Assembly: GCA_024235255.1 (NCBI GenBank)
Contig: JACKMT010000001.1
Location: 372,001 to 436,000 of the forward strand
Reading direction: 5' to 3'
Source: Chromatiaceae bacterium
Lineage (GTDB): Bacteria; Pseudomonadota; Gammaproteobacteria; Chromatiales; Chromatiaceae
Length of the DNA: 64,000 bases
Shown: positions 24,146 through 32,169 of the stretch, piece after piece
Layout: each line of letters begins with the position of its first letter
How positions within the stretch are numbered: the first letter of the stretch is position 1
Program-made: the position numbers and the translations under genes
The notes under the pieces: model-generated
The model's input: only the letters and a program-made list of their open reading frames with translations
What the model was told of the DNA's origin: nothing
Database searches by the model: none

Positions 24146-24886
24146 ATGGAAAACGTTACCAGGATAATCCCTTTTCGAGCACGTGGCGCCGATACCGGCT
24201 CGAACGGCCCGAAGTCGCGTTCTATCCGGCTTGGGAAACACTCGGCCGGATTATACGACCTGATTATCGAACAGAGCGATTTGCTTGTAGACGCCATGCT
24301 GGCGCTGGTTGGCTACATGAAGGATCGGGATCCAAGAAGTGCGGCAAACCTCAAGGCAATCTGGAAGCGGTGCGCTGCACTTCGAAAATACCATCTGGAC
24401 ATGCTCGCATGCAGTCCCATTCACCCTGCCGAATTCAATAGAGTATCGAGAATTTCCGTCACTCTGGACCTGGCGATCGATCACGCCAGGTCCATCGCTC
24501 TGGAACTATTGGAACTCTCAGTTCCGGCAGATCAATTCATGCTCAAAATGGTGGAAAACACTTTGAAGCTCGTGCGTGCGCTGAATAAGGCGCTCTATAA
24601 ACTGGCGACAAATCCGGTTCAGATAGAGGAAGATATACGCGCTGCACTTTATGAGAAATATCTTATTGAGAAGACCTACCGACTTGCTCTGGCAACATTA
24701 GGCAGAGAACACGAAATATCCGGATATACGAGACCCGACATCAAGCAGGACCAAGACCCGTCCACAATTCACACCCTTGTTGAACGCCGGATGATTTACC
24801 ATTCTGTATTTAAAAGTTGTAAAAGACTCAGCTGGATTATCAGTCAGATTAGGGAGATAACTGCCCGCCAGCACCCTATGAGGTAG
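24146..24886 (+). CDS. Second, diverged PhoU-like (DUF47) protein
   Basis: 246 residues. LYDLIIEQSDLLVDAMLALVGYM aligns with the corresponding helix of the preceding gene, and VTLDLAIDHARSIALELLELSVPADQFMLKMVE with its VTLDMGMNYAKTTTRELEALGLSPDKFML. An N-terminal basic tail of about 30 residues is unique to this copy. Starts 21 bp after the first copy. Tandem duplication followed by fast divergence is the simplest history. The acidic ED in the first copy's cation site is replaced by non-acidic residues in places (for example SRIS at the DREDIYRA position), so it may have lost metal binding or act as a partner subunit. Confidence 0.82.
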   Translation: MENVTRIIPFRARGADTGSNGPKSRSIRLGKHSAGLYDLIIEQSDLLVDAMLALVGYMKDRDPRSAANLKAIWKRCAALRKYHLDMLACSPIHPAEFNRVSRISVTLDLAIDHARSIALELLELSVPADQFMLKMVENTLKLVRALNKALYKLATNPVQIEEDIRAALYEKYLIEKTYRLALATLGREHEISGYTRPDIKQDQDPSTIHTLVERRMIYHSVFKSCKRLSWIISQIREITARQHPMR

Positions 24887-24891
24887 CATCC

Positions 24892-26148
24892 ATGGATAAG
24901 CGATACCTTTTGTTTGCCGTCGCAGGCCTGGTAATGACAGTGCTGTCGACAGCCACAGTATCGATCCATGCAGACGTCAATCCAGACAAATCTGACACCG
25001 TTCGTGGTGTGTCTGTGGTTCCGCAGAAAAGCATGTCTGAGTCGGCTTCCAAGATTTTACGTCACATCGTTGATGCCCGTGCCCAAATTCACCGTGGAGA
25101 ATTGAAGCGTGCAGAAAGCGAACTACACGCAGCTTCCACGTTGATTGACTACATAGAATCTGTGGTTCCAAGCACGCAGATAGCAGATCATATCTGGGTG
25201 GCCGAGAAACACCTTGACTATCAGGAACCCCACGAAGTTGCGCTGGACCTGATTCCGGTTGAGATCTCTTTAACGGATATTGAAGAGGTTTATCTGATCA
25301 GGCAGGCGAAGCGGCATATCGAGAACACCAAATCACACCTGAATAATCGCGACGTCGAAGCGGCCCGTAAAGAGCTGATACAGCTGCGGGAGTCGCTGAC
25401 GCAGACCGAGGTGGACCTTCCGCTGACATCCACCAAGCAGCACATCAACGAGGCTTTTACACTGCTTGTTAATGCTGACCCGAAAGGCGCCGACAGCGCA
25501 CTGAAAAATGCAGAGTCGGGTGTACGCTTCGTCTCGCTGGGAGCGAGCACTCCGCTGGCTAAGTCGCGCCGACTGTTATGGCAGGCCGTGGAGGATTATG
25601 CAGTTGGACGCCATGACGCGGTAAAAGAGAAGTTGAGCAATGCGTTGAATTTGCTGGAACAGGTCAAGTCCGGTGCCGACAGCAAAACACACGATGAAGC
25701 ACAACGGCTGGGCGCGGAAATACGCGAACTGCTCGATAACGAACGTCATAAGCTCCCGGAGAGGAGTTCCGAACTGACCGGATTCTGGCACAAAGTGGTA
25801 GCGCTGATCGAACGGGAGGCAGAAAATCTCTATAACGCCTGGCGCAGTCAACAATCGGAAAACCATCTCTTCAGACAACTGATTGATGCCAGGTTTCATC
25901 TTTTTTATGCGGAGTATGATCTATTCGAAACCGGTAAGGTTGAGGATGCCAAGTGGGAGTTAACGCAAAGCAAAAACTATCTTAAAGCCGCCATGTCGGA
26001 GACTTCTGGAATTCGTAAAAAGCGTATTCGGGCAATTAAGCAACAGGTGGAAAATCTTGAATCACAGTTGGAAAATCCAGATGCAGATGTTCGCCAGCGC
26101 TATGACGAAACACTTATGAAGCTACGCCTGATGATTAAAGAGAAGTAA
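24892..26148 (+). CDS. YfdX-like periplasmic helical protein
   Basis: 418 residues with a signal peptide (cleavage near SIHADV). ILRHIVDARAQIHRGELKRAESELHAA, then RHIENTKSHLNNRDVEAARKEL, then DLPLTSTKQHINEAFTLLVNADPKGADSALKNAESGVRF follow the YfdX family pattern of repeated helix pairs with the LPL-x2-T motif. A further 200 residues (about 225-418) are an extra helical part with long charged coils, longer than usual for the family. The gene starts 5 bp after the second DUF47 gene, so it belongs to the PiT operon. YfdX in enterobacteria is linked to acid and antibiotic tolerance, but its biochemistry is not settled. The phosphate context here is what stands out. Confidence 0.7.
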   Translation: MDKRYLLFAVAGLVMTVLSTATVSIHADVNPDKSDTVRGVSVVPQKSMSESASKILRHIVDARAQIHRGELKRAESELHAASTLIDYIESVVPSTQIADHIWVAEKHLDYQEPHEVALDLIPVEISLTDIEEVYLIRQAKRHIENTKSHLNNRDVEAARKELIQLRESLTQTEVDLPLTSTKQHINEAFTLLVNADPKGADSALKNAESGVRFVSLGASTPLAKSRRLLWQAVEDYAVGRHDAVKEKLSNALNLLEQVKSGADSKTHDEAQRLGAEIRELLDNERHKLPERSSELTGFWHKVVALIEREAENLYNAWRSQQSENHLFRQLIDARFHLFYAEYDLFETGKVEDAKWELTQSKNYLKAAMSETSGIRKKRIRAIKQQVENLESQLENPDADVRQRYDETLMKLRLMIKEK

Positions 26149-26661
26149 AAAACGATGGGGGGTCTCTCTACTGCGGCTGACACGCTTAAATGCGGATGGT
26201 TAGCCCGGATATTTCATGAAGGATTCGGGATTCAGGGCGGTTGTGCCTAAGCAGTTTGTTCGATCGCCCGAAAAAGCAAAGCCGTCGCTATGGTTTGAGG
26301 GAGATCGGGCAAAATGTGACGGCACAGGCGACCTGAAACCGAATAGGACAAACCGTACTTTTATAAAAACGTACAATGCTGTACGTAATATTTAAAAACC
26401 AAAACGTTTTTTCAAAAATGCTGCCCGCCTTCATGAAATATCCGGGTTAGGCGTACTGATGCAACCCGGCATCTCTGTGTAACGCAGCGGATATGTGGTA
26501 TGGACGAAAGACGGGTTTCACACCGTCGATGCTTTTAATATCTGTCTCCTCAGCTCTCACGAACTGTGGTGCTGTCCAAAATACATGTCGGCAAGAGCCG
26601 CCACGCAGTATTTCAGACACTACCCTCTGAGGATAGAACGGAATGGTGCAATAAGTTCTGT
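26149..26661. other. Intergenic region with a long inverted repeat
   Basis: 513 bp between convergent genes. It carries a 19-bp perfect inverted repeat 205 bp apart (26204-26222 and 26428-26446). No credible ORF; an AT-rich block with CGTACAATGCTGTACG-type dyads lies within. Confidence 0.6.
26204..26446. repeat. Candidate MITE: 243-bp element with 19-bp terminal inverted repeats
   Basis: Left end CCCGGATATTTCATGAAGG (26204-26222) and right end CCTTCATGAAATATCCGGG (26428-26446) are exact reverse complements. No ORF inside. TTAG/GTTAG-like sequence flanks both ends (tTAG before, gTTAG after), which may be target duplication or part of the ends. The form suggests a non-autonomous transposon derivative. 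Confidence 0.6.
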
Positions 26662-28620
26662 CTAATAAAACAGATTCATCACCACCATCATTACCGACAA
26701 AAACAGGATTGTCATAACACTTCCTGCACGCAGAAAATCGGGCACCCGGTAGCCGGCAGGCCCCATAATCAGTGCATTCACCTGGTGAGTAGGTATCAGA
26801 AATGAGTTGGAAGTCGCTATGGCCACCGTCAGCGCATAGACTGCCGGGTCAGCCCCCACTCCGATAGCGATATTGACGGCCAACGGGACCAACAGCACCG
26901 TGGCGCCAACATTGGACATAACCAGCGTAAAGAAGGTGGCTAATACCGCCACCGAGGTCTGGATCACCCAGGGCGGCGCATGACCGACTACCGCAAGCAC
27001 CTGCTCCGCTATCCACTTGGCGGTCCCGGTCGATTCGACCGCCAGACCCAGCGGGATCAATGAAGCGAGTAGAAAAACAGTCTTCCAACTCACCGCATCG
27101 TAAGCTTCATCGATTTTCAATACACCGGATAGTACCATGCCCATTGCGCCGGTCAGCAGTGCCACAGAGAGACGGATATCGGTGAATAACACCATGAACA
27201 GCGCGATAGCGAAAAACAGCGCTGCCGGTACTATCTTGTGCGGCCGCAGCTCCTCCTCACGCGGATATTCTGTTGTTACCACGACAAAGTTACGGTCTTT
27301 TTCAATACGTGCCAGATTCTGCCAGGTTGTATGCACCACCAAAGTGTCACCGGCGTGGAACGGCATCGCTCTGATATTCTCACCGCTGCGCAATGTTTCC
27401 CCATCCCGGTGCAGTCCGATCATGCTCAGGCCAAAGGTTTTACGCAACCAGATTTCGCGCGCACTCTTGCCAATCAATTTTGACCCCGGCGGGATGACCA
27501 CTTCGGCGATTCCCGCTTTGTTCGGGGCAAGAGATTCGGAAAAACTTCTTAGTTGCGAGCGCCGCTTCAGTTTGTATTTACTAATCAGGGTTTCGATATG
27601 GATGTTAGTCGCCACGACGCCAAGCACCATGCCGCCTTCAATTACGGTATCGTAAGCTGTGGAACCAGGACCCACCATATTGTCCTCGCCGTGGCGCTTT
27701 ACCCCTATCGCGCGAATGCTGTAAGTGCTCTCTATTTCACCCAGCAACCGCCCGATAAGCTCACTTCCGTCCGGAACGACTATCTCGACCAAAGTCGGCT
27801 TTAGGCCATACAGATTCTGAAAATACTCCAATGTATCCGTTCCACTGGTACTGCTCTCGCTTTTTGTCTGTGGCAACACGAACCTTCCCGCCAGAACAAA
27901 GTAAGTAATACCGGTTGCAACCAAAGCCAATCCGATCGGGGTTACTGAAAAGAGCCCCCAAGCCTCCATCTTCTGCTCTGCAGGCAGCGCTCTGTTAGAG
28001 GTAAGTATCAGGTCATTGAGCAGAATCAGGGGGCTTGAGCCGACCATAGTGATGGTACCGCCCAGAATGGCGGTAAATCCCATCGGCATCAAGAGACGCG
28101 ACATCGGCAATCCGGAACGGGCCGAAATACGCGATACCACCGGAAGAAACAGTGCCGCGGCACCGACGTTTTGCATGAATGATGAGATGAACCCAACCGT
28201 AGCTGAGACGATCGGAATAATCCGTCCTTCCGTGGTACCACCGACCTTAAGAATAAAAGCAGCCACCTTGCTCATGATGCCTGTTTTGTCCAGACCGGCG
28301 CCGATGATCATAACAGCGATAATGGAGATGACTGCGTTGGAGGAAAAACCGTCGAACAGGTGTTTATTGTCAACCAATCCATGTTCCAGCCCCATGAATG
28401 GCGCCAGCAACGAGGAGAGTCCAAGTAAAATCATAATGCTGGTGGCGGCTACATCCACACCAACAATTTCAAAGGCAAAAAGGTATACGGTTAATAGCAG
28501 TAATCCACTGACCCAGGCTATCTCTATTGTCGGAACGATTGTCGCAAGGTAGACCGCAATCACGGAAAAAATCAGCGCCGCAACGAGCTCTTTTGGAATG
28601 ACTACCGATTTTTCAGTCAT
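26662..28620 (-). CDS. SLC13/DASS-family anion permease with RCK (TrkA-C) domains
   Basis: Na+-coupled transporter for sulfate, dicarboxylates or other divalent anions. The ATG at 28620 has GAAGGA 9 bp upstream and gives 652 residues; an ATG at 28647 has no ribosome-binding site. Layout: helices to about 210 with MQNVGAAALFLPVVSRIS (SLC13 signature-like), two soluble TrkA-C domains (about 255-420; LVEIVVPDGSELIGRLLGEIE and AEVVIPPGSKLIGKSAREIW), then the second helix bundle with MSNVGATVLLVPLAVNIAIG. A sigma-54-type promoter at 28683-28698 and a regulator-like palindrome at 28705 stand upstream. It is divergent from the kinase/regulator pair, suggesting they control it. The anion is unknown. 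Confidence 0.88.
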   Translation of the reverse strand: MTEKSVVIPKELVAALIFSVIAVYLATIVPTIEIAWVSGLLLLTVYLFAFEIVGVDVAATSIMILLGLSSLLAPFMGLEHGLVDNKHLFDGFSSNAVISIIAVMIIGAGLDKTGIMSKVAAFILKVGGTTEGRIIPIVSATVGFISSFMQNVGAAALFLPVVSRISARSGLPMSRLLMPMGFTAILGGTITMVGSSPLILLNDLILTSNRALPAEQKMEAWGLFSVTPIGLALVATGITYFVLAGRFVLPQTKSESSTSGTDTLEYFQNLYGLKPTLVEIVVPDGSELIGRLLGEIESTYSIRAIGVKRHGEDNMVGPGSTAYDTVIEGGMVLGVVATNIHIETLISKYKLKRRSQLRSFSESLAPNKAGIAEVVIPPGSKLIGKSAREIWLRKTFGLSMIGLHRDGETLRSGENIRAMPFHAGDTLVVHTTWQNLARIEKDRNFVVVTTEYPREEELRPHKIVPAALFFAIALFMVLFTDIRLSVALLTGAMGMVLSGVLKIDEAYDAVSWKTVFLLASLIPLGLAVESTGTAKWIAEQVLAVVGHAPPWVIQTSVAVLATFFTLVMSNVGATVLLVPLAVNIAIGVGADPAVYALTVAIATSNSFLIPTHQVNALIMGPAGYRVPDFLRAGSVMTILFLSVMMVVMNLFY

Positions 28621-28682
28621 CTGTTTTTCCTTCACAACTGTATTCATTCTATTATTCTGTGCAATTCACGCGAGCCGTCGCC

Positions 28683-28698
28683 AGCAAACTGCATGCCG
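28683..28698 (-). promoter_or_regulatory. Sigma-54-type promoter of the SLC13 permease gene
   Basis: On the minus strand: CGGCATG, 4 bp, TTGCT, with exact GG-N10-GC spacing (GG at 28697-28696, GC at 28685-28684). Initiation would fall near 28672, about 50 bp before the preferred start codon. Confidence 0.65.
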
Positions 28699-28704
28699 AG
28701 CACA

Positions 28705-28720
28705 ACTGCAAAATTGCAAC
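28705..28720. promoter_or_regulatory. GTTGCAA-type palindrome next to the SLC13 promoter
   Basis: ACTGCAAAATTGCAAC (16 nt; spacer one base longer than other copies). It begins only 7 bp from the -24 element, much closer than usual for an enhancer, so it could repress or act on the divergent side. Confidence 0.5.
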
Positions 28721-29068
28721 GGTATAGTTCCGTGATTGTTTCCAGTCTATCCTTAGACAGTAAGGGCTACGCCGCGCGGAAATGCCCTGCTCAACCGGCA
28801 ATAGGATAGGTGAAAAAAACGCCTCCTCCAGCGGACAGTGGTCAGCTGATCACAGGCACGGGCGCCATTGGATTCCGGATACCGACAATCCCGCCTTCCG
28901 TGCAAGTCGCGCAAGGATGCGTTTCAGATCACTACTGGTGAGTTTTTCACATCTCTGCAAAATATTATATTACAATATCCTTAAATTTTATGCACTATCC
29001 CAACCAACAATTTATTTATATTACCTATTGATATTTCTAATGTTTTTGAATTAAGATGTCGTTTATGT

Positions 29069-29083
29069 GTTGCATTTTGTAAC
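29069..29083. promoter_or_regulatory. GTTGCAA-type palindrome, distal to both divergent genes
   Basis: GTTGCATTTTGTAAC. It stands about 370 bp upstream of the SLC13 -24 box and 100 bp upstream of the kinase start, suited to be the true enhancer for the former. Confidence 0.55.
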
Positions 29084-29149
29084 ACGATAGCGGACGATTA
29101 TCTGAGAAATGTCAATTAATATAATACCTGCCATGAATCTCTTATCATA

Positions 29150-29164
29150 GTTGCAATTTGCAAC
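29150..29164. promoter_or_regulatory. Perfect GTTGCAATTTGCAAC palindrome at the kinase start
   Basis: Exact 7-1-7 palindrome, 18 bp before the kinase ATG. Binding here would block transcription or initiation of the kinase/regulator operon, a layout for negative autoregulation. Confidence 0.65.
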
Positions 29165-29182
29165 GAATTGTTGTGGATTGTC

Positions 29183-30676
29183 ATGAAGAATCTATTCGAT
29201 CTGAGCAGTTTACGCGGCAAAATTACCAGTGCCTATATTGCTCTGGTCATAAGCACTTTAACACTTGGCGTAATAGCTTTTTCAGGCTTGCGCTTTCTTG
29301 AACGCCAGATAACCGAGGGTGAAGTGGTCTCAGATTTAAGAAATGCCGTTCTGGAGATGCGCCGTGAAGAGAAAAATCTACTGCTTTACGCAGACATTGA
29401 CGCGCTCGCCAAGGCGGACGAACAAGCCGCTTTGTCGTTTAATATGCTGCAGAGATACAGTCCACTGTTAAAAACAATACTGGATGAAATCGATCCACTG
29501 GAGTTGATTCAGATTCTGACACGCTATCGTAGTAGTCTGGGGCGCTGGAATGAAGGCTCGGCAGAAGCGCGGGAGGCTGCTCAAGAGCAGATCAGAATGC
29601 TTGGCCATAGAATACATATCTCGGTCGAAACACTCTCTTATCGGGAACGCCGGATGCTGGAAGAGGCGGTGCGAGAATCTCAGTGGTTTCTGTTCTTCTC
29701 TCTATTTTTGATTGGGCTTTCAATATACCTCGTTGGACGTCAACTCAAACGCGTGGTGGTTGCTCCATTGAAGCAGTTAGAGTCGCATTTAATGCCGATT
29801 GCCAAGGGGGATTTCAATCATTTGAATCCACCGTCCGGGGACCGCGAGTTCATCGCCTTTACCGATGCGTTCAACCGTATGCTGAACGAGTTGAAAATCC
29901 GCCAGAAACGCATGCTGCAATCGGAGAAATTGGCATCCTTGGGAATCCTGTCGGCTGGTGTAGCGCATGAACTGAACAACCCATTGTCCAATATCTCATC
30001 CTCCTGTCAGTTGCTGATGGAGGAGTTGACGGAAGCTGATACTGCTCAGCTGTTCACCTGGCTCGAACAGATAGACAGCGAAACCGAACGTGGCCGTAAG
30101 ATTGTCAGAACCCTGTTGGATTTCGGCAGCCAGCACACCTTTCGGAAGAGCCCGCATAGGCTGATTGAACTGATCAGGGAGACGCAGATTATTATTGGCA
30201 AGATGGTGCAGAACTTCGCGGCGGATCTCTCGCTGTCTATCCCCGAGGAGCTATGCGTCAACGTCGACAAACAGCGTATCCAGCAGCTGTTCATTAATCT
30301 TATCCAAAACGCTCTGAATGCCGGAGGTCATGGGGTTCGGATTGAGATCGATGCGGCGCTGCACAACCCAGGCCCGTTGCTGCTGCCGGACGGTGCAGAG
30401 GTGGCGGGAGAGCTAAAATTCATTACCGATTATCAAGGACCGTACGTTGCAATACAGGTGTCCGATAACGGGCCCGGAATACCCGCGGAACAGCTCTCCA
30501 AGGTGTTCGATCCCTTCTACACCACCGGAGAACCGGGACAGGGGGTCGGCCTCGGCCTCTACATCGTTCAGGAGATCGTGAAAGAGCATGATGGCTGCCT
30601 GATCATCACCTCCCGTCAAGGCTGCGGAACTCAGGTAATTATTCTGCTCCCCTACAAGGAGGCAGGCATTGACTAG
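29183..30676 (+). CDS. Membrane sensor histidine kinase
   Basis: About 497 residues from the ATG at 29183. TM1 about 17-37, a periplasmic helical sensor (about 40-165, with the charged VLEMRREEKNLLLYAD helix), TM2 about 168-186, HAMP (about 188-245), then the H-box SAGVAHELNNPLSNIS with H262 and the ATPase core (VSDNGPGIPAEQLSKVFDPFYTT, GVGLGLYIVQEI). The HELNNPL form is the type that pairs with NtrC-class regulators. Its gene overlaps the regulator gene by 8 bp. The sensor has the four-helix look of MCP-type or NIT-like ligand domains, so a small molecule or ion signal is likely, but I cannot name it. Confidence 0.92.
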   Translation: MKNLFDLSSLRGKITSAYIALVISTLTLGVIAFSGLRFLERQITEGEVVSDLRNAVLEMRREEKNLLLYADIDALAKADEQAALSFNMLQRYSPLLKTILDEIDPLELIQILTRYRSSLGRWNEGSAEAREAAQEQIRMLGHRIHISVETLSYRERRMLEEAVRESQWFLFFSLFLIGLSIYLVGRQLKRVVVAPLKQLESHLMPIAKGDFNHLNPPSGDREFIAFTDAFNRMLNELKIRQKRMLQSEKLASLGILSAGVAHELNNPLSNISSSCQLLMEELTEADTAQLFTWLEQIDSETERGRKIVRTLLDFGSQHTFRKSPHRLIELIRETQIIIGKMVQNFAADLSLSIPEELCVNVDKQRIQQLFINLIQNALNAGGHGVRIEIDAALHNPGPLLLPDGAEVAGELKFITDYQGPYVAIQVSDNGPGIPAEQLSKVFDPFYTTGEPGQGVGLGLYIVQEIVKEHDGCLIITSRQGCGTQVIILLPYKEAGID

Positions 30677-32081
30677 CACCCAAACCGACAAAGGCAAAAT
30701 CCTCATCGTCGATGACGAAGCGACCGCCGTCGAGAATTTAGCCCACGTCTGCCGCAAGGAGGGGCATGAAGTCACTTCCAGAACGACCGGTATTGGTGCG
30801 TTGGAAGTGCTGGAGCAGCACCAATTCGATCTGATCATAACCGACCTGCGCATGGAGAAAGTGGACGGCATGGCGATTCTTAAACGCGTCAAGTCGACAG
30901 ACCCGGAAACCGCTGTCATTCTGATCACCGGCTATGCCACTTTTGATTCGGCTGTCAAGGCGATGAAAGCGGGTGCTTTCCATTACATCGCCAAACCGTT
31001 CCGGTTGGACGAAGTACGTGAAGTCGTACGCAATGCGTTGGAGATGGTCCGCTTGAAACGGGAAAACAGACTTTTGAAAGAACGCCTCGCGAACAGCCGC
31101 GACGCATCTCACATCATCACGCAGGACGCGGTCATGCTGCGTCTGCTGGAGATGGCGCAGCAGATTGCTCCCACCAACACCAACGTCCTGATCAGCGGAG
31201 AGAGTGGAACAGGAAAAGAGCTGCTGGCCCGCTTCATTCACGATCAGAGTAATCGAAGCGACAGAACTTTCCAGGCACTCAACTGCGGCGCGCTGCAGAA
31301 GGAACTGCTGGCAAACGAGCTTTTCGGCCACGAAAAAGGCGCCTATACCGGCGCTACCGAGTCGCGTATCGGCCTGATCGAAGCGACCAACGGCGGCACC
31401 CTATTCCTGGATGAGATTGCCGAGATGTCACTCTCAATGCAGGTGAAATTATTGCGAGTGATCCAGGAACGGGAGGTGCAGCGGCTTGGTGCCACCAAAT
31501 CGACACCTGTCGATATCCGCCTTATCGCAGCAACACACCAGGATCTGCGCAATGAAGTTGCCGCCGGTCGTTTTCGCCGCGACCTCTACTATCGGCTCGA
31601 TGTGGTCGGTCTGCGCCTGCCACCGTTGGCGCAAAGGCGCGGTGATGTCCCGTTGCTGGCATATCACTTCCTGCGCAAGCATGCATCACGCATGGGCCGC
31701 ACTGTCGATGACATCGATCCGGCGACAATGGTTGCACTGCTCGATTATAACTATCCCGGAAACATCCGCGAGTTGGAGAATATCATCGAGCGCGGCGTGG
31801 CGCTGGCGCAGGAGAACCTACTCACAATAAACAACCTGCCAACCACGCTTTCTGATCATGTCATGCAAATTGCGCAGGAGAAAACAGTTCACCGCCTGCC
31901 TACCTTGGTTGAGCGGGAAGCCGAGTATATCCGCTATGTACTCGAAAGCTGCGAAGAGAACCGCACGCGGGCGGCGAAAATTCTCGGCATCGACCGCGTC
32001 TCACTATGGCGAAAGTTAAAAAAATACGGATTGGAAGAAGAACAGGATAGCGGTCAAGTTCAAACCGGTGAAAAATTCTGA
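30669..32081 (+). CDS. NtrC-family sigma-54-dependent response regulator
   Basis: 470 residues starting with TTG at 30669, preceded by AGGAGG, and overlapping the kinase stop by 8 bp. Receiver (1-120) with D59 in LIITDLRMEKVDG; AAA+ domain (about 145-385) with Walker A GESGTGKE, the sigma-54-contact loop as GAYTGA (Y for the usual F), Walker B GGTLFLDEIAEM and R-finger region; C-terminal Fis-type helix-turn-helix ENRTRAAKILGIDRVSLWRKLKKYG. It should activate sigma-54 promoters. The two sigma-54-type promoters in the window (22192, 28683) with shared GTTGCAA palindromes nearby make PiT and the SLC13 permease the likely targets; the pairing of this protein with that motif is inference. Confidence 0.93.
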   Translation: MTSTQTDKGKILIVDDEATAVENLAHVCRKEGHEVTSRTTGIGALEVLEQHQFDLIITDLRMEKVDGMAILKRVKSTDPETAVILITGYATFDSAVKAMKAGAFHYIAKPFRLDEVREVVRNALEMVRLKRENRLLKERLANSRDASHIITQDAVMLRLLEMAQQIAPTNTNVLISGESGTGKELLARFIHDQSNRSDRTFQALNCGALQKELLANELFGHEKGAYTGATESRIGLIEATNGGTLFLDEIAEMSLSMQVKLLRVIQEREVQRLGATKSTPVDIRLIAATHQDLRNEVAAGRFRRDLYYRLDVVGLRLPPLAQRRGDVPLLAYHFLRKHASRMGRTVDDIDPATMVALLDYNYPGNIRELENIIERGVALAQENLLTINNLPTTLSDHVMQIAQEKTVHRLPTLVEREAEYIRYVLESCEENRTRAAKILGIDRVSLWRKLKKYGLEEEQDSGQVQTGEKF

Positions 32082-32169
32082 TTGGTGCCTGACTCAGCCA
32101 TTGTTCAGAACCTATCTCATAATCCCGGAACACACACCATACAATTACTCAGACTGATGCAGGTTGTTA

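Larger units (their letters stand above)
28621..29182. other. Divergent control region between the SLC13 permease and the sensor kinase
   Basis: 562 bp containing three GTTGCAA-type palindromes and one minus-strand sigma-54 promoter. The part 28960-29060 is very AT-rich. No credible ORF. Confidence 0.6.

Noticed and set aside
28782..29054. 90-aa ORF between the SLC13 gene and the kinase
   Set aside because: AT-rich, ends in hydrophobic noise, lies over regulatory DNA.
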